Shown here one piece after another: positions 45,629-57,718 of a stretch of 64,000 nucleotides of DNA. A program made the translations under genes and the position numbers. The notes under the pieces are model-generated. The model saw only the letters and a program-made list of their open reading frames with translations, was not told where the DNA came from and searched no databases. Origin of the DNA: Buxus sempervirens (lineage: Eukaryota; Streptophyta; Magnoliopsida; Buxales; Buxaceae); contig OX387188.1 of assembly GCA_947561395.2 (NCBI GenBank), forward strand, positions 13,108,061 through 13,172,060, in the 5' to 3' direction. Every line of letters begins with the position of its first letter. Position 1 is the first letter of the stretch.

Positions 45629-45950
45629 CATGATTGTGCCCCCCATGCATGCATGTCCATCCCATGACCACATAATAAAGCCCTCCCAAGCACCCATACG
45701 TCCAAGGCTCTCCCATTTGGTTGCTGGGTTTTTCAAGAGAGTTTTCCCCTCTAACCTCTTTCCCATCTCTCCCAAGCTCTCTTCATCTCCCCAATGCTCA
45801 CTCCCAAGGATTCCTAAGCTCTCCACCACCTTCTCCATGATATTCAAGTTTGAAAGGGAGGAGTGGCTGCTGTTGGTGGTGCAAAGGGAGGCTCCAGCAC
45901 CTATTTTGCTTCAAATGGAACCTCTACACCACTCTAGGGTTCCTAAAACC

Positions 45951-45980
45951 CCAAGGTAAGGCTCCATGTCTCCATTTGCT
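45951..45980 (+). promoter_or_regulatory. Candidate leader splice donor in the LTR of element E
   Basis: CCCCAAG then GTAAGGCTCC, GT at 45956-45957, about 286 bases after the TATA-like site. TTCACATATATAAAAATG follows within about 25-40 bases, as it does in related LTRs. Confidence 0.55.
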
Positions 45981-47190
45981 TCACATATATAAAAATGCAA
46001 AGGTTTTGGGCATGTTTGAAAAGATTTGTTGTCCCATACTATGATGTGTTTCCTACCATGCTTTCCACCCTCTTTCCTCTCATTTCCATCATGAGTATGG
46101 CTTCCCATGGTAAAGGGGAATACACCTACAGCTCCAAGAAAGTGAAGGTTCCATTTCAAGCAAGGTCTAATGGCTTCTGGGTAGGTTGTTTGGTTATTGG
46201 CTGTCCCATTCGAAGGGGGGAGGGTGTTCCCCTTTGTTTATGCATCTCTTGTACCCCCATGTAACACCCACTTTCCCTTCTTATTTTCTCCCTTTTTCTT
46301 CTCTTTTACCCCTTTTCGTGAATGTCCTTTAGTATTTGCATTTTCCCTTCTTTTTTTTTAACATGTCTTAAGGTATGTGAAAAGTGCTTGCATGCATGTA
46401 TATGACTCCTCATTATCATGCTCCCCTCTTCCCTTTGCTTGGTTCACATTATGTTTGTAATATGTTGCTATTTGCATGACATCAACATGATGCTTATCCC
46501 CCCAAAACCCTGCTGTCCCAGCATGCTCCACGCCCCTTTTAGGTCCCATATGCAACCCACCAGCACCTTGCATATAGGTGGCCATCCCTATACCCTTTTT
46601 AAGGCTGTTTCCAAACCCTTTAGCATGCCAAATGCCCTCCAAATAGCTGCTGTTCCCTACGCCTGCAGCATGTTCTTTTCATTATGTGTGCATGCTAAGC
46701 CAGTTTACTAGCTCAACTTGAATGTATGCTTATACTAATCATCACGGGGTACATGATTAGATCTCCACCCATGGGTGTTATCATACCTCTAGTACATGAA
46801 TATGAGCTTGTGTTTGTTTGGGTCATAAGTACGATGCATGTGAATATGCATACCAATGTTATGGGTCAAAGCATGCTCAAGACCTTAACTTGGTTGGATT
46901 CTTATGGCTTATGATTGACTATTGTTATGTGGATTGAATAAGGCCAAGAACAGGGACATCTTGGTCCTTGTTTTGAGATAAAATGTGGCACAAAGTGGAG
47001 AAGGCAAAGCCCATGGCCTACTCCCCCTTTCCTTTGTTGTAAAACCCCCAAAAAGAAACCATAGTGGGGGAGATCACCCATTCCTAGAACCAAGGTGGGC
47101 TCACACAGGAGCCCACACGATCACTGGAACTCCCCAAGAGGCCTAAAAACCCAACCCCAATGCAAAAATCACAAAAACAACTTCTGTATG

Positions 47191-47297
47191 TTGATCCGGC
47201 AACTCAGGTCGGATCAACAGAGTTGTATTCGTAGCCGGCAAAAGATGCCGAATACACTGAGACCTGCGTGTAACCGGCATCTTAGGCCGGCTACACT
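47191..47297. repeat. Three inverted repeats in the transcribed LTR of element E
   Basis: TTGATCCG paired with CGGATCAA (47191-47217), GTATTCG with CGAATAC (about 47225-47255) and GTAACCGGC with GCCGGCTAC (about 47270-47294, one mismatch). They match in position the hairpins at 8175-8244, 54486-54553 and 56645-56714. Confidence 0.8.
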
Positions 47298-48371
47298 GCC
47301 AGATTGCTCTTTCTTGCCATTTTCTGATCTTGTGCTATTTTTTTGCTTTATTTGATCAAACCAGTCGAACCAGTAGGGTTTCCGGGTCACCCGGGAACCC
47401 AAGATGGGCCATGGACCGACCCGGTCCAATTTGATTTCGAGTGGGCCTTCCAACGGGGCCCACCAAGCCCGACAAACCCACTTTTGCTAAATGAAGACAA
47501 TTAAATTGATTGAGTGGGCCAAACCCATTGAGGCCCACCAAAGCCCAATTCGGGGCATGCATGCTCAAATTATGTGATGGTTTGGCCGAGACCACAGGTA
47601 CGGCCTATCGGGCCCGCTAAAGCCCATTGAACCAAGCTAACTTAGGGTTCTCAAACCCTAATTCAGGAAACCTTGAGCTTTCAAACCCAAGCCCAGGCAA
47701 AAGGGCCTCAAGCCCAAAGCCTAGCTCATTTTTGGTAAAGATAAATAAAAGATAATCAAAATCACTTAGCAACCAACTGTGTGGCCCACTCAAGGGCCCA
47801 CAAAGCAATCTCGGCCCACTTTGGCATGAAAATCCACTTAAATAATCAGACTGGAATTTAAATAAAATCAATTCACTTGAACCAAAGCCCAAAGGGCCTC
47901 TCAGGTTAGTCTGAGGCCCACCAAGAGATATGTGGGCTGGTCTTAGCCCACCAAGGAACCCGCGGGCCTTCCAAACGGGGCCCGCCCACTCAGACTCATC
48001 TCACTTTAAGCTAAAAAAGATAAAATCAAGTATAGGACCCAAACAACTTTTGCGGTCCCACCAGACTTAATCGAATTGAATGCTGGATTAGGAATCGGGT
48101 AAGTGAGAGACCAAGAATTGACTCAAACTAAGGAATCCTATGGGACCCGTTTTTTTTGACGGGGCGGACCAAGGTGTCTACGGACTTCCTCGGACCGTAA
48201 CAGAGAACTTGCTTAGAATCTCAAAGCCGCAGACCAAGCCTTAATAGACAAGAATAGGCACCCAGGTGTCTGCTTGCACCCCATCAGGCAGTGGCGACTC
48301 CAAACAAATCCTGAGGCACGCATCGTTCTGCATGCACCTTGTTGTGCAATCGAAATCGGGTGCGCACAGCC

Positions 48372-48397
48372 TGGCGACTCCACTTGGGACCGAACCC
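48372..48397 (+). other. Primer-binding site of element E (tRNA-Arg)
   Basis: TGGCGACTCCACTTGGGA followed by CCGAACCC is complementary to the 3' end of plant tRNA-Arg (ACG) with few mismatches over about 25 bases, three bases inside the LTR. Confidence 0.9.
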
Positions 48398-51300
48398 AGA
48401 ATCGCTGGTTAGAATGAGTCAACCCAAGAGGGATTAGGTTGGTTTTTAGGATTTTTTACTACATTGCTTAGTAAGGCGTGGAATACACGCAACTACGTAT
48501 TCTGGGGAGTCCTGTCACAAGGACGAGATAATTGCCTAAGGAAAGTGGAATTTAAGCGGTCCCCTGTGACCCTCCACTTACCTGGGGACTCTCCTGGAAC
48601 CTCGTATTGCGTGCCAATTCTGCACCTTACTATACGAGACGGTGAAAATTCCTTTATCAACAAAATCCAGACAAATCTCACCCGGTTAGACACCGCACTC
48701 AGCCCAAATGCACATATGGGCACACCACCATACCGTGGATGGATTTATTTTCCAGTTTTGTGATAAACTGCGTGGGGTGACACGCACGAGGGAGGATGAG
48801 TGAATGATCTGACCCTGAATGAATGAGAGCGGATATTGCTTCTTCTTCTCCAAAACCTAGATCTATCTAGCAGCTTACTCTTCTGATTCCTATGAACTGA
48901 CTTTTGGGATGATATTAGCACCTACGCTCCCGTGGCTTGCCGGGGAAAGAAGGGTAAACCCATCCCCCCAGTTTTCTGGAGTCCATTAGCACCACTGGTT
49001 TCTTGCCGTGGCACGCGAGGATCCAGTACTGGTCCAGACCCTTGTAGGCGTATGTCTCGGGCTGGGTATCCTTCCCCACCTAGTGTTTCTGAATGAACCA
49101 CGCGCTTGTGATTGTGAGGGAGTGTGATGTGGATGATGAAATAAGAAAAAAGAATCAAATTAAAACCCAAGAGTCCATCAGGGGCAGCAACCCCCACTTT
49201 TTGCATCAAATGGAGTAAACCCTAGATCATGGGCTACCTTGGCCTCAATTTTAGGAAGCCAACCAAATTTTGATCAGGGGAAACACCCCAGATCCATGCA
49301 TGGAGTCCGGCTAGCTGTGGGCCTCGACCCATTTGAGTCCACTGGAAGTACCTTGAGTCCAGGTCGGCCTTTTGAGCAGATGAAAGCCGGCCAGATCAGA
49401 TAATCAGATGAAAGCATGCCGGATCAGAGTAGGGGCACCAAACCCTAGATTTAGGAATTTGGCTTACCTGCCTTGAAGCAAATTTGTATCCTTCCTTTTG
49501 GCTCCCAACAGCCCTAAGGATGAATCCTTTGCAGATTTTTTATAAATATCATGTAAATTTTCGCCTTCGCTGGCAAATTGTAATTTCTTTTGGGTCTGGC
49601 ACCTAAAGGCAAAGGCAGATGAAAGAACAAATGAAAGAAATCAGATCGGGACTCAGATGTGCTTCCATACACAAGTGTCTAGGAGTCGTGCCTTGCGGGG
49701 CACCAACCTTTTTAGGGCTATGCACACACCCTTTGTGATGTAATTTTCTCATATTCAATTTTGGATATTGGTTTTTGAATGGTAATATCATTTAGCCTTG
49801 GCTTTTATTTTGTGCAAGCATCTTCATGCATCAAGTGCACACACTTCGATATCATTTGCACAAACATTTTGATTAAATCATTTCTAAGGGAAAGAATGCA
49901 AAATTTTCCAAAATCAAAGCTACACCGGGACTTGCTCCAATTCCCTGTGTCTCAATCAGCTTCGGCTTAATCAGAGAAATCATTGGCTGTGACTTAGCCC
50001 AAAATGACAAGTCAAGGGAAATCAAGGAGAAGCCTGACCCTTGCTGATGGCCATCAGCCAAATTGAAAGGACCAAGAAAAAATGATGAAAAGAAGAAAGA
50101 AGAAATTTCAAATCCAAGTAAAGACCAAATATGGCAAAATGCCAATTGCTAATCTCAAATCTCAGTCAAAGCCATTTTGTGCTTCTGCAGCCATAGGAAA
50201 TCATCTGGTGTTTCCAAAAACCGGGACTTCTTCCCAAACAGGGACTTTCCCCAAAATCAGGAACTTTTGCCCAAGACAGGGACTTCTTCCCAAACTGGGA
50301 CTACCCCCAAAAAACTGGGACTCGTCCCGAACCGGGACTACCCCCAAAAAATCAGGGACTCTCCCCTTGCCCCTAGATGGCAGCTAAAAAGAGATCAAAG
50401 TGAAAATTAATTCTTGCAAACTCTAAAAATTTTCAGAAATCAACTCTTGCAGTTTCTGGAACCGAAAACAGGGACTCTCCCCTTACCTCCGAAGTGGCGG
50501 TTAAAAAGAGATCAAAATGAAAATCAACTCTTGCAGTTTTCCAAAAAATTTCATAAAAATCCATTCCTGCAGTTCCCCAAAATCAAAACAAAACCTTATC
50601 TCCTTACCTCCGAAGTGGCGGTTGAAAAAGATTAATCTTCTCCCTTTACCTCCGAAGTGGCGGTCAAACAGAAACCTTCTTTCCTTTACCCTCCAAGTGG
50701 CAGTCAAAGGAATCCAACCTCCGAAGTGGCGGTTCAAATCTTCTTCCTTTACCTCCGAAGTGGCGGTCAAAAGGAATCTTACCTCCGAAGTGGCGGTCAA
50801 CCTCCGAAGTGGCGGTCCAAAATCTTCTTCCTTTACCTCCGAAGTGGCGGTTAAAAGGAATCATACCTCCGAAGTGGCGGTTCAAAATCATCTTCTTCCT
50901 TTACCTCTGAAGTGGCGGTTAAAAGGAGTCTTACCTCCGAAGTGGCGGTCAAAATGAAACCTTACTTCCTTACCTCCGAAGTGGCGGTTCAAAACCTTAT
51001 TTCCTCACCTCCGAAGTGGCGGTTGAGGGAAAATCATTACCTCCAAAGTGGCGGTTAAAAGGAATCCAACCTCCGAAGTGGCGGTTAAAAATCTTCTTCC
51101 TTTACCTCCGAAGTGGCGGTTAAACCTCCAAAGTGGCGGTCAACCTCCGAATTGGCGGTTCAAAACCTTATTTCCTCACCTCCGAAGTGGCGGTTGAGGG
51201 AAAATCATTACCTCCGAAGTGGCGGTTAAAAGGAATCCAACCTCCGAAGTGGCGGTTAAAAATCTTCTTCCTTTACCTCCGAAGTGGCGATTAAAAGGAA

Positions 51301-51559
51301 TCTTACCTCCGAAGTGGTGGTCAAAAAGAAATCCTCACCTCTGAAGTGGCGGTTAAAAGAAACCTTCTTCCCTAAACCTCCGAAGTGGTGGTTAAAAAGG
51401 GGAATCAAATAAAGAAAAATCAGCACAAATAATCAGCACAGACATGCAGTATATTTCATTGTAATATGCATTCCTTATACTGACTTGTCTATTTTCAACT
51501 AAGGTACCAAGATTGTGTATCGCAGCCCATACCTCCTACGTTCAAGAAGAAGATTACGG
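48398..51559 (+). other. Long untranslated leader of element E
   Basis: Blocks match the leader of A in reverse complement. From about 50220 to 50490 short GGGACT-type degenerate repeats appear (GGGACTxxxCCC), then the minisatellite. At 51475-51502 ATACTGACTTG, a pyrimidine-rich run and CAACTAAG could form a branch site and 3' splice site 58 bases before the gag ATG. Confidence 0.65.
50466..51395. repeat. About 26-copy minisatellite with conserved 16-bp core
   Basis: The core CCTCCGAAGTGGCGGT recurs about 26 times with few changes. Spacers vary from about 10 to 40 or more bases and often carry AAAAGGAATC or TTCTTCCTTTA. The core can form a short imperfect hairpin (CCTCC and GGCGG around GAAGT). 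It is non-coding. Confidence 0.92.
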
Positions 51560-51918
51560 ATGGATCCTGTTGAAGGACTCGAGCAAGCGCCACCTCTCCC
51601 GCCTCACGGGCAAGAGGACTTCGAAGGCAACCCTGTGATCGCTGGCCTTAATCAACAGATGGCTGACATGACCACCATGATGACTGCCATGATGCAGCAA
51701 ATGGAGAGAATGCAAGCGCCACAGTAGCTTGTACAGCCACCACCGCCGGTACCTCCGCCACAGTAGCCGGCACCTCCGGTGCAACAGCCACAACTAGAGC
51801 AACCACCACTAGTTCTCCCACAGTTGAACCTACAGCCGCCAGAACCACAGATCCCGCATCGTTTGCCAGCTCAACCAGAACAGCCATTACAAATTCCAGC
51901 ACCCCTGGCCATACCACT
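51560..51918 (+). pseudogene. gag of element E, N-terminal part
   Basis: The ATG at 51560 starts MDPVEGLEQAPPLPPHG, then a methionine-rich MADMTTMMTAMMQQM stretch and a long P/Q-rich tail. In-frame TAG stops occur at 51725 and 51764. It is cut at 51918 by an LTR; the rest of gag resumes at 59220. The P/Q-rich N-terminus resembles that of gag in element A. Confidence 0.75.
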
Positions 51919-52484
51919 TGTAAGCACCTCATTTTTGCGCTCCCCAAAAGAGCCGGAAATGCAAAACCCGGCTAAAAATTCAAACCCTGAGGGGTCAAAA
52001 TTTGACCTTTTGATCAAGTGGTGATTGGCCACCTTGCTTTATCTCAATGGATAGAGAATTCCGATACGAGTCCAACGCAACTGAGTTTGCTGGAATCGGA
52101 GTTCGGATAAAGGTTCTATGGGCCGGTCAAACTTGAGGATAAGCCGAAAGTTGACTTTTCCTCGAATCCCGTGCCAAGTGCTTACCCCTATGTCATTGGA
52201 TAGAGGGCTCCGATACGAGTCTAACGCAATTGAGTTTGCTCAAATCGGAGTCCGAATGAAGAAGATATGAGCTGTTGAAGTTTCCGAGCTGCAGAGCCGG
52301 AAACTGCACACGTGGCAAGAAACTGCCCACGTGGCAGCAAAATATCTCGAGGGCCAATCTCTAAATATAAAAACTTGATAAATATCCCAGGGACTAAACA
52401 AAAATTCGAACGGGGCAATCCGTAGATATCCAAAAGTGTCAAATCGGTCAAGTCGAGGGGCAAATCCGTAATTTTTCGATTTGT

Positions 52485-52728
52485 ATCCGACCAAATATGC
52501 CGGATACACTTGCTCCTCTTCATATCCGGACTCAAATGTCAGATACAAAGATTTGCTCGGCGAGATTCGCGCCGATTCCCCGACAAATTCGCGGCCATAT
52601 TAAATTTTTGAAATAATTTTGTTTGTATCCGGCATTTTATGTCGGATACAAAGGAGGTTCAGTGTATCCGGCATTAAATGCCGGATACGAAGGACATGTA
52701 GTGTATCCGGCATTAAATGCCGGATACA
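52485..52728. repeat. Four or five GTATCCGGC palindromes before the TATA box of LTR 1
   Basis: The best are at 52664-52688 (12-bp stem GTATCCGGCATT, 1-base loop) and 52702-52728 (13-bp stem TGTATCCGGCATT, 1-base loop). Others, less perfect, are at about 52486, 52525 and 52624. Confidence 0.9.
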
Positions 52729-52737
52729 TTAAAATTG

Positions 52738-53041
52738 CCTATTTAAGCCAACAGCAGCCCCCTTTCAAGTGGTTGGCTCATTTTTCAGACTTGGCACATT
52801 CTTTGCCCATTTTGGCCTCTCCGAACCAGCTTCTTCTCAACCTCCCTTGCCTCCAATACCCTCCTAGATCATCCCAAGTTGTTCCCACCCCTCCTTCCTC
52901 CATTCTTCTCCATCCTTCTCCATCTTCACTTGACCAAGAAAAAGCTTGGCTGCTGTTGGAGGAGCAAAAGGACTTTCCGGCCGTTGTGCAACCTCAAAAG
53001 AGGTGTCTCAACTTGGTCCAGGAACTCAAGAACCACCAGGT
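52738..53041 (+). promoter_or_regulatory. TATA-like box and leader splice donor of LTR 1
   Basis: CCTATTTAAGCC at about 52738-52749; CACCAG followed by GTAAGG with GT at 53040-53041, 296 bases apart. Confidence 0.55.
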
Positions 53042-54485
53042 AAGGTTCTTCACCACATTGTGTGGCATATATGTTAAAATCAGATTTTTCTAAGATATTC
53101 TTCAAGCTTGTCTCCTCCCATTGTATGTGCTCACTCCCATTGGTTGTTTAAGCATGCACTTGGTCTCTTTTCATGGTATGGAAACTTTCAAAGGTAAGAG
53201 GCCCACGTGTGAGTCCTTAGGAGCATGAGAAGGGTTCTTTCCTTTACTCATTTTGATGCCTATGAGCTACTGTTTTGACATTCTTCCATGTATTTTTCGG
53301 AGGGAGCATGTTCCCCATTAGTATGTGTTCCAATGTATCCCCATGTATACCCCCTTCCTTTCCCCTTCTCTAGATGTTTTTTTTTCTTCTTTCTTTCTTT
53401 TCTCTTTCTTCTTGCTACATGAGCATGAGGCCTGGGATCAGATTTTAGACGGAGTTATAAGTGATGCATGCTAGGCCACCTCGGTGTTGCTCTTGCATAC
53501 ATTGGATTGTTGTTTGGTTTAATGGCCATAGTGTCATGCATGCTAGTATCCCGTGAGTATTTCTTTTTTTGCTGTTCTCGCATGGTTGATAAAGTTTAGA
53601 TATGTGCCAGCTACTGTTTTCATATATGTGCATGCATTCTTTGGGTGCTGGACAGCACCCTCCAAGCCTCATTCATGGCGGTCATTGGAGCCAAGGGCGT
53701 GACCATGTGCTTATCCCCCAGCCCTAAGGTGCCTTCGTGTGTATATCGGAGCATAAGTTTTCTTATTGAGCCGCTTGTAGGAGATTTATTGATGACTGAT
53801 GCTTGCTGTTTTTTTCGTGTGTATTAACATGCTTCCCGATTAGCTACTGCCGTGCCACCAGACCTGATGTTTGGGCCATTTAGGAACCCCCATGAGCCCC
53901 TTCAATGGCTGCTGTACCCAGTAGTTTACCCCCCCAACACCCCTTGCCAGGACCTCAGTGAGTTGCTGCTGGGGACAGCGGCAAACCCTCACTGTTTGCC
54001 GCTATCCCAGCAGGTTGGGGAGCGCAAAACCACCCCCAGTATTAGCCCATAAGAGCCATGCATGAAGGCCCCCCTTTACCCACAGATTGTACGCTGCTCT
54101 TCATCCATTTTTAGCATGCTTAACCCTTCTTAAGGGCTACTGTTATCAGCACCTGCAGCATTTGTTAGTAAGTTGCTTTTGATTGATACGCATGATATAC
54201 CCAATTGCTTGGTTGCCATGAATGCATGTACAAGCCTCCTTGCTGTGGGGAGCAAATCAAGTGAGATTGCACTTGGGTTTCATTTGTTTGGGATATATGC
54301 AGCAGTAGATCCCCCCTCCCTCTCTTTCCTTTGCTGTGGAAAACAATAAAGGGTGGTCAAAGTGGAGGTTTCCCCTCTATCGGAACCAATGTGGGCTCTC
54401 CTAGAGGCCCACATGACTTATAGGACCCCCTAGGAAGCCCATGAAACCATCCCAATTGCCAAACCTCGAAAAAGAGAAGTTTTAA

Positions 54486-54553
54486 GGTGATCCGGCAACT
54501 CAGGCCGGATCATCTATTGCTTGTGCTTAGCCGGCTGCTAAGGCCGGATACAT
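54486..54553. repeat. Downstream inverted repeats of LTR 1
   Basis: GTGATCCGGC with GCCGGATCAT, and AGCCGGC with GGCCGGAT. Their CCGGC core is that of the U3 set of the same LTR. Confidence 0.8.
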
Positions 54554-55171
54554 AGCAGAAGTGCCACTTTGTTTTTGCCCTTTGTCTTGCCGGATTTTCA
54601 TGCTATTTTCAACAAAACCAATTGTAAGCACCTCATTTTTGTGCTCCCGGAAGAGCTGGAAATACAAAACCCGGCTAAAAAGTCAAACCCTAAGGGGTCG
54701 AAATTTGACCTTTTGATCAAGTGATAATTGGCCACCTTGCTTTATCTCAATGGATAGAGAATCCCGACACGAGTCCAACGCAACTGAGTTTGCTGGAATC
54801 GGAGTCCGGATGAGGGTTCTGCAGGCTGGTCAAACTTAAAAGAGCTGAAAGTTGATTTTTCCTCGAACCCCGTGCCAAGTGCTTGGCCCTATGTCATTAA
54901 ATAGAGGGCTCCGATACAAGTCTAACGCAATTGAGTTTGCTCAAATCGGAGTTCGGATGAAGGAGATATAAGCTGTCGAAGTTTCCACACAGCAAAACCG
55001 GAAACTGCACACGTGGCAATGAACGCAGCGAAATATCTCAGGGACTAAATCTTGAATATCCAAAAATCTCAAGGACTAAACAAAAATTCGTACGGGGCAA
55101 TCCGTAGATATCCAAAAGTGTCAAATCGGTCGAATCGGTCAAGTCGAAGGGCAAATCCGTAATTTTTTGAT

Positions 55172-55420
55172 TTGTATCCGGTCAAATATGCCGGATACAC
55201 ATACCCCACTGTGTAACCGACATCAAATTCCGGATACAAAAAGATTTTCGCGCGAGATTCACGCCAATCGCCCGACAAATTCGCCGCGGCATTTAATTTT
55301 CGAATGATCATGTTTTGTATCCGGCATTGAATGCCGGATACAAAGGGACCTCTGTGTAACCGGCCATAGAGGCCGGATATGAAGGGTACATAGTGTATCC
55401 GGCCTGAGTTGCCGGATACA
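55172..55420. repeat. GTATCCGGC palindromes before the TATA box of LTR 2
   Basis: Examples are 55316-55342 (13-bp stem TGTATCCGGCATT, 1-base loop) and 55394-55420 (10-bp stem TGTATCCGGC, 7-base loop). Weaker copies lie at 55172, 55210 and 55353. Confidence 0.9.
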
Positions 55421-55430
55421 TTAAGTTTGT

Positions 55431-55724
55431 CTATAAATAGGAAACAGCAGCTCATTTTCGGGGTTGGCTTTCTTTTGATTTTTCTTAGCTTCCTTCCCTC
55501 ATTTTTCTTGGTCCGAAACCTTTCATCTCTAACTCCCTTTTGCCCTCCACCACCTTACCACACTATCTCAAGCCCCTCAACCCTCTCCTCCTTCCTTCTA
55601 CTTCACTCCCACTCCAACAAGATAGAGAGCAAGCTGCTTGGTGGCCCAAGGAGGAGCGCCAGCCCCTGTCCTTGCTGCAAGGAGGTGCCAACACATCCCA
55701 AAAAAGGGTTTTAAAACCTCAGGT
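55431..55724 (+). promoter_or_regulatory. TATA box and leader splice donor of LTR 2
   Basis: CTATAAATAG at 55431-55440; ACCTCAG followed by GTATTG, GT at 55723-55724, 288 bases apart; ACATATATAAGAATG follows. Confidence 0.6.
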
Positions 55725-56644
55725 ATTGTTCCCTATCAGTTTTTACATTACATATATAAGAATGAGTGCATGTTATGCTGTTTCATGAGTTTGGTCTCTC
55801 CCATGCCTCAAGGCAGCCCTGTCAAGTGGTTTGTATGTGTTCCTGCCCCCATTTCGTGGCATGGTAGTAACTTTAGGGAGAGGAGGAGGGATCATCCATG
55901 TGCTCATGTGTCTCTCAAGCCATCGTTTCGAGTTTAATTTCAGGCATTAACGGGAGGAGCATGTTCCTCCTTAGCATGTGATCTTTTGTACCCCCATATG
56001 TAACCCCCCTGCTTTCCTTTCTTTGTCATTTCAAGTGAAATGCGTGAATATAGTTAGTAGGGCCTGCTGTGAATTACATGCGACGTATGTTAGCTTAGGT
56101 CCTTGTTTTTTTGTATGCATGTGGCTTAGTTATTGATCCATGCATGCTAAAACCAACCCTCCCTTAAAGTATGTCTTTCTTAATCGTTAGGACCACACGA
56201 GTGTCTCGTTTCCCTTGCTGTTTTGTGCAATCCGCCCATCCAAACCCCATGTATAACTATTTTTTTTATCATGCATGTCACTGATTGTGTGCATTGACTT
56301 TGTATTAAGCTCTTGCTATTTCTGGTGTGTGTATACAAACATGCTCCCCCACCCCCTTCGGCTGTGGCCGTATCCTAGTAGGAGCCCCTGGTCGCTCTTG
56401 GTAGCATGCCTCCCCCACTCATGCACCCCACTAACCCATCTGCCAGCATGCATGCCCATACCCCATGTCCTTTAGCTTGCATCATTGGCTTTGCTAGAGA
56501 AACCCCAAAGGAAGGCCAAATGAGGCCTCTCCCCAAACCTAAACCAATGTGGGCCCATCCGAGGGCCCACATGACCTGCAGAAACCTCTAGGAGGCCCCT
56601 GGAAGTCACCCCAACTGCCAAAATCCGAAAAAAGGCCATTTTGG

Positions 56645-56714
56645 TGTGATCCGGCAACTCAGGCCGGATCACCTATGGCCTATGTGTATCCGGCAACTAA
56701 GGCTGGATACACAC
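56645..56714. repeat. Downstream inverted repeats of LTR 2
   Basis: GTGATCCGGC with GCCGGATCAC, and GTGTATCCGGC paired with GCTGGATACAC (one mismatch). Confidence 0.85.
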
Positions 56715-57718
56715 AGAGATGCATTTTTTTGTGTTTTGTGATCTTTGGCCGAATTTTGTGATGGTTTGAACTAAACCAAGTGAACCAATAGGGTTTCCGG
56801 GCCACCCGGAAACCCAACTTGGGACCTGGACCAACGTCCAACTTGGAAACACTAGTGGGCCTTCCAACGGGGCCTACCAAGCCCGATAAGCTCAAAAGCA
56901 TGCAAATGAATAAGTTAAGTAAAATGAACCAATTGAATCGGGTGGGCTAAACCCAATGCGGCCCACCCGGCCTTGTCTTGTGAAATAGTGTGTTTAAGTA
57001 GCATGGTTTGGCCGAGACCCTGGGCTAGGGCCTATCGAGCCCACTAAAGCTCGCTAATGAACCAAGTAGGGGTTCCAAAACCCTGCACTTCAGGAACATG
57101 GGCCTTCAAGCCCAAACTTGGACCAAGGGCCCCAAGCCCGATGTCCAACTCCCCTTGCAAAGATAAATGAAAATGAATTAAAACATTTTTTGGCAACCAA
57201 CATGGGGGCCCACCTAGGGGCCCGCAAATCAATGCCGACCCGCTTCTTGCATGGAAATCACTAAAGTGTCAAAATTGAACAATTAAAATAAAACCAATAC
57301 ACTTAACCAAAGCCCAAAGGGCCTCCTAGACTAGACAGAGGCCCACCAGAGGCATGTGGGCTTAGCCAAGCCCACCCGGTACATCTGTGGGCCTTCCAAC
57401 GGGGCCCACCAAGTCAGACTCAGATAACCTAAAGTAAATAAGATAAAATCAATTAAAGGGAACCACACCACTCAGGTGGTCCCGCCAGACTTAACCAAGT
57501 TGCATGGCGGATTAGGAATCGGGTGAAAACCAACTAGAAAGCTGACTCAAACCAGGGAACCCACGGGACCCGCCATTCGACGGGGTGGACTGGGGTGTCT
57601 ATGGACTTCCCCAGACCACAACCGAGAATCGACTTAGAATCTCAAGCCACAGACCAAAAAGCCCAAAATAGACTAACTTAGGCACCCAGGTGTCCGCCTG
57701 CACCCCATCAGGCGGTGG

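Larger units (their letters stand above)
44703..48368 (+). mobile_element. 5' LTR of element E
   Basis: A 3666-bp LTR from TGTAAGCACTTCATTTTTGC to TGCGCACA, complete. Near 45667-45677 CATAATAAAG sits where the TATA box lies in relatives. A splice-donor match AAG/GTAAGG lies at 45956. Inverted repeats are at 47191-47297. The promoter-side inverted repeats are absent; CT microsatellites lie nearby instead. No credible ORF is present. Confidence 0.88.
51919..54622 (+). mobile_element. Tat-type LTR 1 (partial) inside gag of element E
   Basis: It starts TGTAAGCACCTCATTTTTGC. U3 inverted repeats lie at 52485-52728, TATA-like CCTATTTAAGCC at about 52738, splice-donor match at 53040 and downstream inverted repeats at 54486-54553. 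It stops at AAAACCAAT (54622), where LTR 2 begins. The same point in LTR 2 (near 56786) is uninterrupted, so about 1.5 kb of LTR 1 is missing or displaced. Confidence 0.85.
54623..57718 (+). mobile_element. Tat-type LTR 2 (3'-truncated) inside LTR 1
   Basis: It starts TGTAAGCACCTCATTTTTGT and is closely related to LTR 1. Inverted repeats lie at 55172-55420 and 56645-56714, TATA CTATAAATAG at 55431-55440 and a splice-donor match at 55723. It ends in CCCATCAGGCGGTGG, about 100 bp before the expected LTR end, where it meets LTR D. Confidence 0.85.

Noticed and set aside
50466-51395. CRISPR-like array (short repeats with spacers)
   Set aside because: Spacers are similar to each other and vary in length, the DNA is plant nuclear and the array lies in a retrotransposon leader. 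It is a minisatellite.
52623-53093. Plus-strand ORF of 156 residues in LTR 1
   Set aside because: It begins in the hairpin repeats and runs across the TATA box and leader. No domain is seen, and the frame is not kept in LTR 2.
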